Below, in pieces: positions 8,499 through 17,321 of a stretch of 64,000 nt of DNA; the stretch's first letter is position 1; every line of letters starts with the position of its first letter. Under the pieces are notes generated by a model. That model had not been told where the DNA came from, searched no databases, and saw only the letters and a program-made list of their open reading frames with translations. The DNA is taken from contig NZ_JAWDKA010000001.1 in NCBI RefSeq assembly GCF_032714615.1, positions 248,001-312,000 on the forward strand, written 5' to 3'. Source of the stretch: Methanorbis furvi (GTDB lineage Archaea; Halobacteriota; Methanomicrobia; Methanomicrobiales; Methanocorpusculaceae). Made by a program: the position numbers and the translations under genes.

Positions 8499-9956
8499 TC
8501 AGGAGTCGTTTCGGTCTGCGTTCTGTTTTTCCGTGGGTGGGTCAAGAAATTTCAATATCTCATGCTGCATCGTCTCAAGATCCACCACAACCGCCTCAGC
8601 AGGCGTCGGCGTGATGTTCATCTGTTTTTGAAACGAAGTCTGGGCCTGCCATGTCCCTGCATTGATAGCGAGGACTCCCCGGTAGTTCACCACATCTGTG
8701 ATGTGAACGTGGCCGGTGTGTAAAATATCAGGGACATCACGGATCACTAAATTGTCTGCGGGTGTTGAAAGGAGCGGTGTGCGCTGGCCATAAATCGGAC
8801 CAAGGTGGCGACGCTTCAACATCGCCTCCATAATTTCGCCAGGCTCTTCATATTTTGATCCCGGAATGAACTTGATGAGATCATCAATACTTCTGCCATG
8901 ATACATCAGAACATTCACCGACTGGATGTTCACCACCGCAGGATTTTCGACAAACGTCACGTTTGCCGGGAACTGGGTCCTGAACTCCTCCGGCAGAGCA
9001 GGTTGCGGCTCGGCAGCCCGCACCGCATCGTGATTGCCGGGCGAGAGAATGATCTGAAGATGGGACGGCAGGGCCGAGAGCATCTCGCCCACGGCATCGT
9101 ACTGCTCGTAGATTGTTTTGATGTTCAGCTCTTTATCCTGATTTGGATAAATGCCGATGCCGTCCACCACATCTCCTGCGATTAAGAGATACCCGACTTC
9201 AGGATGTGCGTCGAGCCATGAAGCGAACCGGTTCCATGCATCAGGAAGGAACGTGTCGCTTCCCACATGCACATCAGAGATGAACACCGCCTTGCCCGGT
9301 TCTTTGGACGGCGAGATCACATGCGTGAGTGGAATCTCAGGCCGGAAAAGTGTATCAGAAAATATCATTCCTCCGCCGCCGCCACTGTCCCGGGAAAGTT
9401 TGCCGCGGACACCAATGACCTCGTCAGGAATAATTTTTTCCGCATCATCAAACCCTTCGCGGTTTTTGTTGAACAGAACCTTGATCGTTCCGGTAGGATC
9501 CTCGATCTCCACAATCCGGTGACCCTTCGCACTCGTGGAACCTTCGACAACCATACCGATCACGCCGACATCAGTGTCGGAAAATCTGCTGTTCTGTTTG
9601 ACCAGGGCCTCGATAGGAACAGGGCTCACGCGGGGCCGCATCATTGCAGCAAGCGTATCATACCGGTCGCGGAACAGGGCAAACGACTCTTCAGGATTTG
9701 CCGTTGGTATCGAAGAGCCCTCGCGGCCCGCAAGAATTTCAGGAACAGCACTCACACCAACATTCAGCTTGTCGAGCCGGGCGGCGGTCATGCCGGGAAC
9801 CTCTTTGGTGGTTACAACCGAAACTCCCGAAGGAAGTGAGCTGATAATTCCTTCAATTACTCCGGAACCACCGCTTTCGCTGATGTACGTGACGACAGCC
9901 GGATGAACCAGCAGTCCCGCCTCAAGGAATCGTGCAACAATCTCTCTCTTCTGCAT
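8499..9956 (-). CDS. polB: DNA polymerase II (family D) small subunit DP1
   Basis: About 485 residues. This is the proofreading exonuclease subunit of archaeal PolD. An OB-fold segment (VGVIGMVVEGSTSAKGHRIV...) is followed by a calcineurin-like phosphoesterase domain with its motifs in order: FISDVHVGSD, LLIAGDVVDG, LSPGNHDAVR, MYHGRS and HTGHVHITD, so the Mre11-like metal site appears intact. ATG 9956 is chosen because BRE/TATA (GGAGTTTATATG, about 9971-9982 reversed) lies about 22 bases before it, as for a leaderless mRNA. A TTG at 9998 would extend it. An origin recognition box (9984-10005) abuts this promoter. The C-terminal tail may derive from a repeat. Confidence 0.94.
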   Translation of the reverse strand: MQKREIVARFLEAGLLVHPAVVTYISESGGSGVIEGIISSLPSGVSVVTTKEVPGMTAARLDKLNVGVSAVPEILAGREGSSIPTANPEESFALFRDRYDTLAAMMRPRVSPVPIEALVKQNSRFSDTDVGVIGMVVEGSTSAKGHRIVEIEDPTGTIKVLFNKNREGFDDAEKIIPDEVIGVRGKLSRDSGGGGGMIFSDTLFRPEIPLTHVISPSKEPGKAVFISDVHVGSDTFLPDAWNRFASWLDAHPEVGYLLIAGDVVDGIGIYPNQDKELNIKTIYEQYDAVGEMLSALPSHLQIILSPGNHDAVRAAEPQPALPEEFRTQFPANVTFVENPAVVNIQSVNVLMYHGRSIDDLIKFIPGSKYEEPGEIMEAMLKRRHLGPIYGQRTPLLSTPADNLVIRDVPDILHTGHVHITDVVNYRGVLAINAGTWQAQTSFQKQMNITPTPAEAVVVDLETMQHEILKFLDPPTEKQNADRNDS

Positions 9957-9983
9957 GAAAAATGGTGGGGAGCATATAAACTC

Positions 9984-10005
9984 CTCCACTCGAAACAAAG
10001 GGGTT
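9984..10005 (+). promoter_or_regulatory. Origin recognition box (ORB)-like site at DP1 promoter
   Basis: CTCCACTCGAAACAAAGGGG followed by TT. It matches the archaeal ORB pattern (TTCCA-n-GAAAC-n-AAGGGG) bound by Orc1/Cdc6 and differs from the two sites in the probable origin only at CA for TG. It sits immediately upstream of the TATA box of DP1. Confidence 0.65.
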
Positions 10006-10012
10006 AAATAGT

Positions 10013-11176
10013 TTAGCTGTGCAGCGACTCAACAAAGACTCCGATCCTGCGTACAGCCTCGGAAAGTTTCGCCCGATCCACCGCATAACAGGTCCGCACA
10101 TGGCCGCGGCCGTTCTTTCCAAACGCGCTTCCGGGAACCACCGCAACATGCTGTTCACGCAGCAGGCGTTCGGCGAACTCCTCATCGCTAAGTCCTGTTC
10201 CTTCAACCGACGGAAATGCATAGAATGCACCCTTTGGCAGATGGCAGGGGAGACCGACATCGTTGAGTCCTTTGACAAAGAGATTTCTTCGGATCCTGTA
10301 CTCGGCGATCATCTCATTCTTTGCATCCTCGCCGTTCTTCAGAGCTTCAATGCCTGCAAACTGCGACGCGGTCGGAGCAGACATCATCACATACTGATGA
10401 ATCTTGAGAGCAGCATTCGTGATCTCTTTTGGCGCACACAGATAACCGAGCCGCCAGCCGGTCATGGCATAGGCTTTGGAAAATCCGTTCAGCGTGATCG
10501 TTCTCTCCCAGAGTCCGTCAATCGCGGCGGTCGAGACATGATGACCGTCATAGGTCAGTTCTGCATACACCTCATCAGAGATGACCAGCAGGTCATGATC
10601 GATGATGATGTCAGCGATCGCTTGGAGATCATCCTTTCCCATCACACCGCCAGTCGGGTTGGTCGGGAAGTTGAGCAGCAGAACTTTGGACTTCGGCGTG
10701 ATTGACTCCATCAATACATCAGGAGTTACCTTGAAGCCGTCCTGTGCAGAACAGGGAAGCGTCTTCGGCCTGCCTCCTGCCATCAGCACTTCTGCCTGAT
10801 AGGAGACAAAGCACGGGTCAACAACGAGAACCTCATCTCCCGGATCAACAACTGCGCGAATTGCGATGTCCAGACCCTCGGAGACGCCGGTTGTTATGAC
10901 CATCTCAGTCTCCGGGCAGTACTTCGTATGATAGCGCTGGTCAAGATCTGCGGAAAGCAGTTCCCGCAGTTCGGCAAGACCGCGGTTTGAGGTGTACATC
11001 GTCATGCCCTTCTCAATGGATGAGATGGCAGCCTGCGAGATGTTCCATGGCGTATCGAAATCAGGTTCGCCAACGCCGAGGCTGATCACGTTGTCCATCG
11101 TGAGCAGCAGATCAAAAAATTTCCGGATGCCGGACGGAGGTAACTCCCCGGCCATCCGTGACACAAAATTCCTCAT
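10013..11176 (-). CDS. PLP-dependent class I aminotransferase
   Basis: 387 residues, fold type I aminotransferase. The PLP lysine lies in TLNGFSKAYAMTGWRLGYL. Other family marks are SLGVGEPDFDTP near the N-terminus, NFPTNPTGG (substrate-side region), ISDEVYAEL (PLP ring-N contact Asp) and the C-terminal VRTCYAVD with the carboxylate-binding Arg. Likely an aspartate or alanine type enzyme; the exact donor/acceptor pair cannot be told from sequence. It follows an Lrp/AsnC regulator gene by 15 bases, so it is probably in one operon and controlled by amino-acid supply. Confidence 0.93.
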   Translation of the reverse strand: MRNFVSRMAGELPPSGIRKFFDLLLTMDNVISLGVGEPDFDTPWNISQAAISSIEKGMTMYTSNRGLAELRELLSADLDQRYHTKYCPETEMVITTGVSEGLDIAIRAVVDPGDEVLVVDPCFVSYQAEVLMAGGRPKTLPCSAQDGFKVTPDVLMESITPKSKVLLLNFPTNPTGGVMGKDDLQAIADIIIDHDLLVISDEVYAELTYDGHHVSTAAIDGLWERTITLNGFSKAYAMTGWRLGYLCAPKEITNAALKIHQYVMMSAPTASQFAGIEALKNGEDAKNEMIAEYRIRRNLFVKGLNDVGLPCHLPKGAFYAFPSVEGTGLSDEEFAERLLREQHVAVVPGSAFGKNGRGHVRTCYAVDRAKLSEAVRRIGVFVESLHS

Positions 11177-11191
11177 GATCCCATGCCCTTC

Positions 11192-11683
11192 TTAGAATGT
11201 GATGAGCTGCCGGTCGCGGCTGCCCGGCCGCAGCATCTCAACACCCTGCTCCTTGTAGGTTCTCATGACGATCTGCGTCATGGTCTCGCGGACGCCTTCG
11301 ATTGAGGCGATCTGTTCGGCAACAAACCGGGAGACCTCGGCCATGGACTGACCGCGAATGATGACCTGCAGATCGTACGTTCCGGTCAGGAGGAGAATGG
11401 ACTCCACCTGCGGGAATCTGGCGATCTGGGCGGCGATGCCGTCGTAGCCGAGTCCGCGTTCGGGAGTTATTTTGAGGGACAGAATTACAGCCACCTCATC
11501 AACCCCCGCAGCACCGTAGTCAATGACTGCGGTACAGCGCCGGAGAATGCCTCCTGCCTGGAGTGCTGCGATACGATTCTCAACTTCGTTTTCATCAACC
11601 TCCAGCATAACGGCAATATCGCCTGCTGCGATGCGGCCGTTCTTTTGCAGTTCCCTGAGGATTACTGTATCCTTTTCGTCCAT
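11192..11683 (-). CDS. Lrp/AsnC family transcriptional regulator
   Basis: 163 residues. The N-terminal winged helix-turn-helix (residues 1-50, MDEKDTVILRELQKNGRIAA) is followed by a RAM-type ligand-binding/oligomerisation domain (VILSLKITPERG..., LLLTGTYDLQVIIRG). This architecture is a feast/famine regulator that senses amino acids. It lies directly upstream of an aminotransferase gene in the same direction, which it likely regulates together with itself. Start ATG at 11683 has AAGGTG upstream as a possible ribosome site. Confidence 0.93.
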   Translation of the reverse strand: MDEKDTVILRELQKNGRIAAGDIAVMLEVDENEVENRIAALQAGGILRRCTAVIDYGAAGVDEVAVILSLKITPERGLGYDGIAAQIARFPQVESILLLTGTYDLQVIIRGQSMAEVSRFVAEQIASIEGVRETMTQIVMRTYKEQGVEMLRPGSRDRQLITF

Positions 11684-11717
11684 AATTTTTCACCTTTTGT
11701 GAGTTATTCCAAAAAAC

Positions 11718-12974
11718 TTACAGAAGCGGATGTAAAATACTGCACTCCCGAAGTCTTGGATCGTTCATTACTACTGTACGTATCTGATTAGTGGGACTGT
11801 TGAAATAGATTTCTGTTGTCCGGCCGTGCCGGCCGTGCGAGACGACGCGGGCGGTGACGATGCCGAGCATGTTGAGTTCGTTGATGAGATCAGAAACCCT
11901 GCGGTGCGTTAAGGGTTCGACGTCCATCTCTTTGGCAAGTTCGCGGTAGACGTTGATGACGCTGCCGCTCGTGAACACCTTCTGGCCTGCGGAGGAGACT
12001 AAAAGCATGGAGCAGAGCACCATTTTTCCCTGACGCGGGAGGGTCTGGACGCACTCGCTCATGGTGTCGGTCTCGATATTTTCCTGGGCGCGGCGGACAT
12101 GCACCTCGAGAACCTGTTCTGCAGATTCGCGTTCGGCAAGTTCACCGGAGACGCGGAGAAGATCAAGTGCGCGGCGGGCGTCACCATGTTCCTGTGCGGC
12201 AAGCGCTGCACACAATGCGATGACGTCCTCGTTCACGGAGTCAGGGAGAAATGCCATCTCGGCGCGCTGGTGGAGAATGTCCTGCAGCTGGACTGCGTCG
12301 TAGGGAGGGAACACGAGTTCTTCTTCAGAGAGAGAGGAAAGCACGCGAGGATCAAGGAAATCTTTGAAGGTGAGATCATTGGAGATGCCGATTATACTTA
12401 CTCTGGCATTTTTGAGATCACTGTTGATTCTGGTCAGGTTGTAAAGCGTGTCGTCACCACTCTTTTTGACCAGTTTGTCAATCTCGTCCAGTACGATGAT
12501 CTGCAGACCGCCTGCCTGCTCAAGCACGTTTTTGAGTTCCGAGTACACCTGATCGGTGTGCCAGCCGGTTGCAGGGATGGTATTTTTGGCGCGGTCACTT
12601 GGTTTCAGGTCATGACCGCTGATATGATTTGCAATCTGCGCGAGTACCCGGTACTGGGTGTCGATTGTTTCACAGTTGAGGTGAACCATTCTGCAGGGAG
12701 AAAATTCCGAGCTTTCATTCTCAAGTTCGGATCCGACAAACTTGACGGTGGCGGTTTTTCCGGTACCGGTTTTTCCGTAGATGAGGATGTTTGAAGGGGT
12801 TGCTCCCTGCAAAGCCGGGGCAAGAATTACTGCGATGGAATCGATCTGATCCACCCTGTGCGGCAGTTCGCGAGGGCTGTAACTGTGGCGAAGAACTTCA
12901 CGATTCTGAAAAATTTTATTTTTTATGGTGTATTTTTTGAAAAGTCCTATAGATTTGTATGGTTCTTCAGTCAT
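11718..12974 (-). CDS. cdc6: Origin-binding initiator Orc1/Cdc6
   Basis: 418 residues. An AAA+ ATPase of the Orc1/Cdc6 family that binds origin recognition boxes and loads the MCM helicase. Walker A is IYGKTGTGKTATVK, Walker B is IIVLDEIDKL, sensor 1 is IIGISNDLTF, and sensor 2/lid contains HGDARRALDLLRV. The C-terminal winged helix (about residues 320-410) has the HRRVSDLINELNMLGIV recognition-helix region. The gene starts at the edge of an intergenic region with inverted ORBs and reads away from it, the usual arrangement of an archaeal origin and its initiator. Confidence 0.96.
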   Translation of the reverse strand: MTEEPYKSIGLFKKYTIKNKIFQNREVLRHSYSPRELPHRVDQIDSIAVILAPALQGATPSNILIYGKTGTGKTATVKFVGSELENESSEFSPCRMVHLNCETIDTQYRVLAQIANHISGHDLKPSDRAKNTIPATGWHTDQVYSELKNVLEQAGGLQIIVLDEIDKLVKKSGDDTLYNLTRINSDLKNARVSIIGISNDLTFKDFLDPRVLSSLSEEELVFPPYDAVQLQDILHQRAEMAFLPDSVNEDVIALCAALAAQEHGDARRALDLLRVSGELAERESAEQVLEVHVRRAQENIETDTMSECVQTLPRQGKMVLCSMLLVSSAGQKVFTSGSVINVYRELAKEMDVEPLTHRRVSDLINELNMLGIVTARVVSHGRHGRTTEIYFNSPTNQIRTVVMNDPRLRECSILHPLL

Positions 12975-13131
12975 GATGTACCAGATCCTTAGGTTACCAT
13001 TACGTTGTTGTTCCTATTAATATACCGCTGTTTCCATTGGAAAAAAAGGTTCATGCTCACCAGAGATACTGAATGCAAAATGTCTGAATATAGAACTCAA
13101 ATGCTAAGAAAGGAATAGTTCACAAGTAATA

Positions 13132-13160
13132 CTCCCCCACCCCTTCATTTCGAGTGGAAA
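13132..13160 (-). promoter_or_regulatory. Origin recognition box, left
   Basis: Read on the minus strand: TTTCCACTCGAAATGAAGGG followed by GTGGGGGAG. The core is identical to the right box over 25 bases. The G-rich end points away from the AT-rich core. Confidence 0.8.
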
Positions 13161-13200
13161 GTGAGTTCTGTGCCCGGCAAAAATCATGCTCTCCGAGCTT

Positions 13201-13320
13201 TTCCTCATTTCTTAGGTCTCAATTTTTCTTATAATTTTTTTATTTTTATAATCAACAAAAATTTTTTACAATGTTTAAAAAGAAAAGTTTTATATTATGA
13301 GAAGTAGACTTACTAATGAA
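13201..13320. other. AT-rich core (candidate duplex-unwinding element)
   Basis: Long T and A runs (AATTTTTCTTATAATTTTTT and following) between the two inverted ORBs. No coding potential was seen. Confidence 0.65.
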
Positions 13321-13372
13321 TAGTGATACTCAGTATGGAACGTATCATTTTTCCAAAGATACCTTCCATGCG

Positions 13373-13398
13373 CTCCACTCGAAATGAAGGGGTGGGGG
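13373..13398 (+). promoter_or_regulatory. Origin recognition box, right
   Basis: CTCCACTCGAAATGAAGGGG followed by TGGGGG. This is the inverted partner of the box at 13132-13160. Confidence 0.8.
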
Positions 13399-13541
13399 AC
13401 TTTTCTAAAAAACATTGCAAAAATTTTGGAAAAAAAATAATCTGATGAGATCTCTTTTTTACTTCACATCAAGTCCCGGTTCTCTTCACCTGATATGTCC
13501 GATGCGAACTGCCTAATATCATGGAATGCCTATCTATTTTC

Positions 13542-14030
13542 ATGCCAGCTGAACATGTAACCGATATCTCCATACAGACTGCGATCATTACGGTGTCAAC
13601 GACCAGGACGGAAAAAACAGATCTGAGCGGCCAGATAATTCGTGATGCCTTCACCGCTGCAGGTATCCCGGTTATCTCACTGGTGATCGTGAAGGATGAT
13701 ATTTCTGCGATTCGAACCGCAGTTCTTGCAGCACTCAAAACCGCAAACTGCATTGTAGTGAACGGAGGAACAGGTCTTACGCATGATGACTGCACCATTG
13801 AAGCAGTGGCTCCGCTTTTCCACAAAACGATGGACGGGTTTGGCGAACTGTTCCGGATAAAAAGTTATGAGCAGGTGAAAAATGCGGTGATTCTCTCCAG
13901 AGCAACTGCCGGTATCACCAACGGCTGCGCAATCTTCTGCATCCCGGGATCTCCAAAAGCAGTGAAACTCGCAACTGAAGAGATCATTGTTCCAGAAATT
14001 CGCCACATTATCACGCATGCAGCCCAGTGA
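13542..14030 (+). CDS. moaB: Molybdenum cofactor biosynthesis protein MoaB/MogA family
   Basis: About 162 residues from ATG 13542 (MPAEHVTDISIQTAIITVST); an ATG seven codons upstream is possible but adds nothing to the domain. The molybdopterin-binding fold has VVNGGTGLTHDD (the conserved GGTG loop) and a distal GSPKAV loop where most MoaB/MogA have PGxPxA. These enzymes adenylylate molybdopterin before metal insertion, needed here for tungsten or molybdenum formylmethanofuran and formate dehydrogenases (inference from methanogen biology). The gene starts just outside the probable origin and is read away from it. Confidence 0.88.
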   Translation: MPAEHVTDISIQTAIITVSTTRTEKTDLSGQIIRDAFTAAGIPVISLVIVKDDISAIRTAVLAALKTANCIVVNGGTGLTHDDCTIEAVAPLFHKTMDGFGELFRIKSYEQVKNAVILSRATAGITNGCAIFCIPGSPKAVKLATEEIIVPEIRHIITHAAQ

Positions 14031-14031
14031 C

Positions 14032-14538
14032 ATGACAGAATTTGCCATTCATCCGGTGACAACGAGTGAGGATATCCACAGCACAGCAGAGCTTGCTAAC
14101 GAAATCTGGACCGAACATTATGTTCCAATCATCGGAAAGGAACAGACCAGGTATATGATTGAAACATTTCAGTCAGCTGCAGCCATCCGCAACCAGATCG
14201 AAGAAGAAAATTATCAGTATTATCTGCTCAAAGTTGGCTCTGCGAATGCAGGCTACATCAGCATCCGTCCGGAGCCCGAGAATCACGCAATGTTTCTCAG
14301 CAAATTTTATGTCGAAAAAAATTTCCGGGGCCGCGGGTTTTCAAGGACTGCTCTGCAGTTCATCGAAGAGATCTGCCGGCGCGAAGGTCTTACGACGATT
14401 TATCTCACCGTCAACAAACAAAATTATTCCTCGCTTAGCGTTTACGAAAAACTTGGGTTCGTCCGCGCCCGCGAGTTGGTGACTGATATCGGGAACGGCT
14501 ACGCGATGGATGATTATGTGATGGAAAAATATCTCTGA
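14032..14538 (+). CDS. GNAT family N-acetyltransferase
   Basis: About 168 residues from ATG 14032 (MTEFAIHPVTTSEDI), which begins one base after the moaB stop; an ATG at 14017 inside moaB is an alternative. The GNAT acetyl-CoA motif A is present around residues 95-120 (LSKFYVEKNFRGRGFSRTAL, with the R/Q-x-x-G-x-G/A pattern RGRGFS), followed by motif B (IYLTVNKQNYSSLSVYEKLG). It transfers an acetyl group from acetyl-CoA to an unknown amine or protein N-terminus. Probably co-transcribed with moaB. Confidence 0.88.
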   Translation: MTEFAIHPVTTSEDIHSTAELANEIWTEHYVPIIGKEQTRYMIETFQSAAAIRNQIEEENYQYYLLKVGSANAGYISIRPEPENHAMFLSKFYVEKNFRGRGFSRTALQFIEEICRREGLTTIYLTVNKQNYSSLSVYEKLGFVRARELVTDIGNGYAMDDYVMEKYL

Positions 14539-14540
14539 AC

Positions 14541-15047
14541 TTACTTGTACGCATCCATCATTGCAACCCGTTCAAGCACCAGCTCCTCAATTCGTTCAAC
14601 ACCGACAACCTCGATCTCTTCAGCAGTGATCCCGAAAAGTTCCATCAGCACTGAAACGTTTGCTGTCATCTGATGATCCTTTGGCACCGCAACATCCAAC
14701 AGCAGATCTCTTGCCTTTGCAAAATCTCCGCCAAGGACTGCAACATACAAATAATTTTTTTCAAGATGCAGACCAAACTGCGGAGCAAACGAACACTGGC
14801 GCTGGCCGGATGCATACAACAAAATCTCCATCGATAAAGTTCTCGCAACCGGCTTTCCCGAAGCAAATGATCGTTCTGCATGCATCACAGCAGAGCGGAT
14901 ATGGTTTGGCCCGGTAATTTTTTCCGCATCAAACAGTACGATAACTGCGTTCGCAGTTTTCGCCGCCGCGTTCACCAGTGAAAGGGCTGCGGCAACATCA
15001 TCCACCACCGCCTCTGCTGAATAGATCTCCAAACTTTTTTCCATCAT
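14541..15047 (-). CDS. KEOPS complex subunit Cgi121
   Basis: 168 residues. Fits Cgi121, the tRNA-recruiting subunit of KEOPS, which with Kae1, Bud32 and Pcc1 makes the t6A37 modification on ANN-decoding tRNAs. Supporting segments are VIVLFDAEKITGPNHIRSAV, RTLSMEILLYASGQRQ and a C-terminal ALPHA-BETA segment ending AMMDAYK. It lies 3 bases downstream of hel308 in the same orientation. This hel308-cgi121 neighbourhood is recurrent in euryarchaea as I recall, and supports both calls. Confidence 0.85.
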   Translation of the reverse strand: MMEKSLEIYSAEAVVDDVAAALSLVNAAAKTANAVIVLFDAEKITGPNHIRSAVMHAERSFASGKPVARTLSMEILLYASGQRQCSFAPQFGLHLEKNYLYVAVLGGDFAKARDLLLDVAVPKDHQMTANVSVLMELFGITAEEIEVVGVERIEELVLERVAMMDAYK

Positions 15048-15050
15048 AAC

Positions 15051-17231
15051 TCACTCTCCAAAATCAAACAACGTCCTCTGCGGTTTTGTCTCACTCGCTT
15101 TCGCAGGGACAACCTCCTCCTCGGGAAGGGGGACTTCGTCTAACACTCTTCCAATTTTTTTTGCCGCCTGCTCAAGAACATTTTTCGCAAGCACCGCGCC
15201 AAGAATTCCGACAACATCCTTTGGCTCTGCTGAGAGCAGATCCTCAGGCGTGGTGATGCCCCGGTCGAATAATCTCCTCGCACGGACGCGGCCGATTCCC
15301 CGAAGCGCGATCAGCGGCAGAAGCTCTGCCTTCACACCGTTTTCAACCCGTATCTCCAAGTCCCGGACGTCTCTATCGAACCGAGGCGCAAACTCATGCG
15401 CAATTCTGGCTGACGCATGCATCAGCCACCGAAGATTTTCCACCACCGCATGAATGTCCCCGGCACCCACGCCGAAGTTTTCGCAGATAACCTCCTCAGG
15501 TACCTCCTCGCACCATGCCTCAGCAACGAGTGCTGTCTTCACGGCTGCAAAAAACTCCTCGGACAACTCCTCGCACCACAACTCATCGCCGCGCTCAGAG
15601 AACACCTCATCCACCAGTTTTTCATCAGAAGCCTTCAGATAAAATCTGAACATATCAGGCGTCATGCACAGGAGATGCAACATCCCAAACGCAGAAAAGG
15701 TCTCCTGTTTCTCAAGAACGTCGCGAATTAATGACGCAGTCTCAGGATCCAGATAGAGGCGCGACGCAAGAATTCCAAACGAGGTTCCAAGCAGCTCGCC
15801 GCCCACCTCTTCAGTTACCATGCCTGACCCGATCAGATAAGAGAGCGCCTTGCCGATATTTCTATCCAAGCGCCGATGCACCGCCTTCTGACTTGCATAG
15901 AAGGACTTCTCCATAAACCCGTCAAGCTCTGCACGATTTTTTGCAAAACCTGTCGCAATTAATGCGAGCAGATGATTACGCAGTTCATTCTCCTTCTGAC
16001 ACTGGGACGTGATGTTCTCTGCCGGCGCATCGATGAAACTTTCAAACAGCGCGTCCACAGCGTCGCGGTCCTTTGCGATCAAAACCGCTTCTCCGTATGG
16101 ATCGAGCCTCGGCCGTCCCGCTCGGCCTGCCATCTGCCGGTACTCCATCACAGGAATCGGGTTCATACCGACTCCTGCCTCGTAGCGCTGATAGTCGCGG
16201 ATGATGACGCGCCTTGCCGGCAGGTTCAGGCCGGCCGCAAGCGTCGGGGTTGATGCAATAACCTGAATCTCTCCTTTCCGAAAACCCTCTTCCACTGCTT
16301 CACGGGCAGCACGGGGAAGGCCTGCGTGATGAAACGCTGCGCCGTTTTTCACCGAGTTTGCCAGAACTTTTCCTGAAGGGGTAGTGTCTGCTTTTGCAAT
16401 TTTTTCCGCATACAAATCAAGAGCTTCGGACTTTTTCTTCAGCACAACTGCTGCCCGCTTCGCATAAGCTTCTGCCGAGCGGCGGGATGAAACAAACACC
16501 AGACACTGGCCGCCTTCATCGGCCGTGTCCAGTAAAAGATTCAGGTCATCATCTTTTTTCGGCGTCTGCACGATTCTCTCCGAGCCATGGAAATGAATCG
16601 CACCATTATAGTAGACGCCCTCACGGAGATCCACCGGCCGCCACTCGCTCGTGACGAGCGCGGCGTTCAGCCAGTCTGCGAGTTCTTCAGGGTTACCCAT
16701 CGTTGCCGAGAGGCCGATGATCTGAAGGTTCGGATTCTGGTACCGCAGTTTTGCTATCACCATCTCAAGCGTTGCCCCTCGGGAAGGGTCGCCGATCAGA
16801 TGAATTTCGTCCACCACGAGGAGAGAAACGCGTTTCAGCCACTCGGCGCGGTTGCGAAGCAGTGAGTCGGTCTTCTCCGACGTCGCGACGATGATGTCAT
16901 AGCGGCCCAGATATTCGTCGCGCTGATCAGGATCCCCTGTCGCGATACCGACTTTTACTTCTTTTCCTGAAAAATCTTCATATTTTTCTGCGGCAAGGGC
17001 TTTCAGGGGAACGATATAGAGACATTTTCCGCCGTCTGAAATTTCCTTCTGCATCGCCATTTCTGCGACAAGTGTCTTGCCGGACGCGGTAGGAATTGCC
17101 ACCAGCTGGTTTTTTCGAGTAAACAGACCCGCCTCTACGCACTTCGCCTGAGGCGGATACAGTTCGGTGATTCCCAGAGCCGAATACTTCGTGCGCAAGG
17201 AAATTGGAATGGGAAGTGAGTCTATTTTCAT
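15051..17231 (-). CDS. hel308: ATP-dependent DNA helicase Hel308
   Basis: 726 residues. A superfamily 2 3'-5' helicase acting at stalled replication forks. Motifs are in order: Q-motif region YPPQAKCVEAG, Walker A IPTASGKTLVAEMAM, DEIH box VVDEIHLIGD, motif III LSATMGN, motif IV region CLVFVSSRRSAEAYAKR, motif V STPTLAAGLNLPARRVII and motif VI QMAGRAGRP. The C-terminal ratchet and helix-hairpin-helix (LIALRGIGRVRARRLFDRGI) are also present. A likely PCNA-interacting peptide ends the protein (QRTLFDFGE). ATG 17231 lies about 22 bases from a TATA-like CAATATTC, next to an ORB-like site. Confidence 0.96.
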   Translation of the reverse strand: MKIDSLPIPISLRTKYSALGITELYPPQAKCVEAGLFTRKNQLVAIPTASGKTLVAEMAMQKEISDGGKCLYIVPLKALAAEKYEDFSGKEVKVGIATGDPDQRDEYLGRYDIIVATSEKTDSLLRNRAEWLKRVSLLVVDEIHLIGDPSRGATLEMVIAKLRYQNPNLQIIGLSATMGNPEELADWLNAALVTSEWRPVDLREGVYYNGAIHFHGSERIVQTPKKDDDLNLLLDTADEGGQCLVFVSSRRSAEAYAKRAAVVLKKKSEALDLYAEKIAKADTTPSGKVLANSVKNGAAFHHAGLPRAAREAVEEGFRKGEIQVIASTPTLAAGLNLPARRVIIRDYQRYEAGVGMNPIPVMEYRQMAGRAGRPRLDPYGEAVLIAKDRDAVDALFESFIDAPAENITSQCQKENELRNHLLALIATGFAKNRAELDGFMEKSFYASQKAVHRRLDRNIGKALSYLIGSGMVTEEVGGELLGTSFGILASRLYLDPETASLIRDVLEKQETFSAFGMLHLLCMTPDMFRFYLKASDEKLVDEVFSERGDELWCEELSEEFFAAVKTALVAEAWCEEVPEEVICENFGVGAGDIHAVVENLRWLMHASARIAHEFAPRFDRDVRDLEIRVENGVKAELLPLIALRGIGRVRARRLFDRGITTPEDLLSAEPKDVVGILGAVLAKNVLEQAAKKIGRVLDEVPLPEEEVVPAKASETKPQRTLFDFGE

Positions 17232-17252
17232 GAAATAGCCGATGGAATATTG

Positions 17253-17275
17253 AACCCCTTTGTTTCGAGTGGAAC
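17253..17275 (-). promoter_or_regulatory. ORB-like site upstream of hel308
   Basis: Minus-strand reading: GTTCCACTCGAAACAAAGGG followed by GTT. Core identical to the site at the DP1 promoter (9984-10005) over CCACTCGAAACAAAGGGGTT. It sits just upstream of the hel308 core promoter. Confidence 0.65.
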
Positions 17276-17321
17276 TATGGAGAAATCCTTCTTTGTAAAT
17301 AAAGATTGTGAATGGTGGTCT

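Larger units (their letters stand above)
12975..13520. other. Probable chromosomal replication origin (oriC)
   Basis: A 546-base gene-free stretch upstream of orc1/cdc6. Two near-identical boxes lie in opposite orientation about 240 bases apart (13132-13160 minus, 13373-13398 plus), each with CCACTCGAAATGAAGGGG plus a run of G at its outer end. Between them, 13201-13320 is very A/T rich with long A and T tracts, fitting a duplex-unwinding element. A weaker box-like sequence (TTTCCATTGGAAAAAAAGG) is at 13031-13049. Initiator gene, paired ORBs and an AT core are the established signs of an archaeal origin. Confidence 0.82.
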
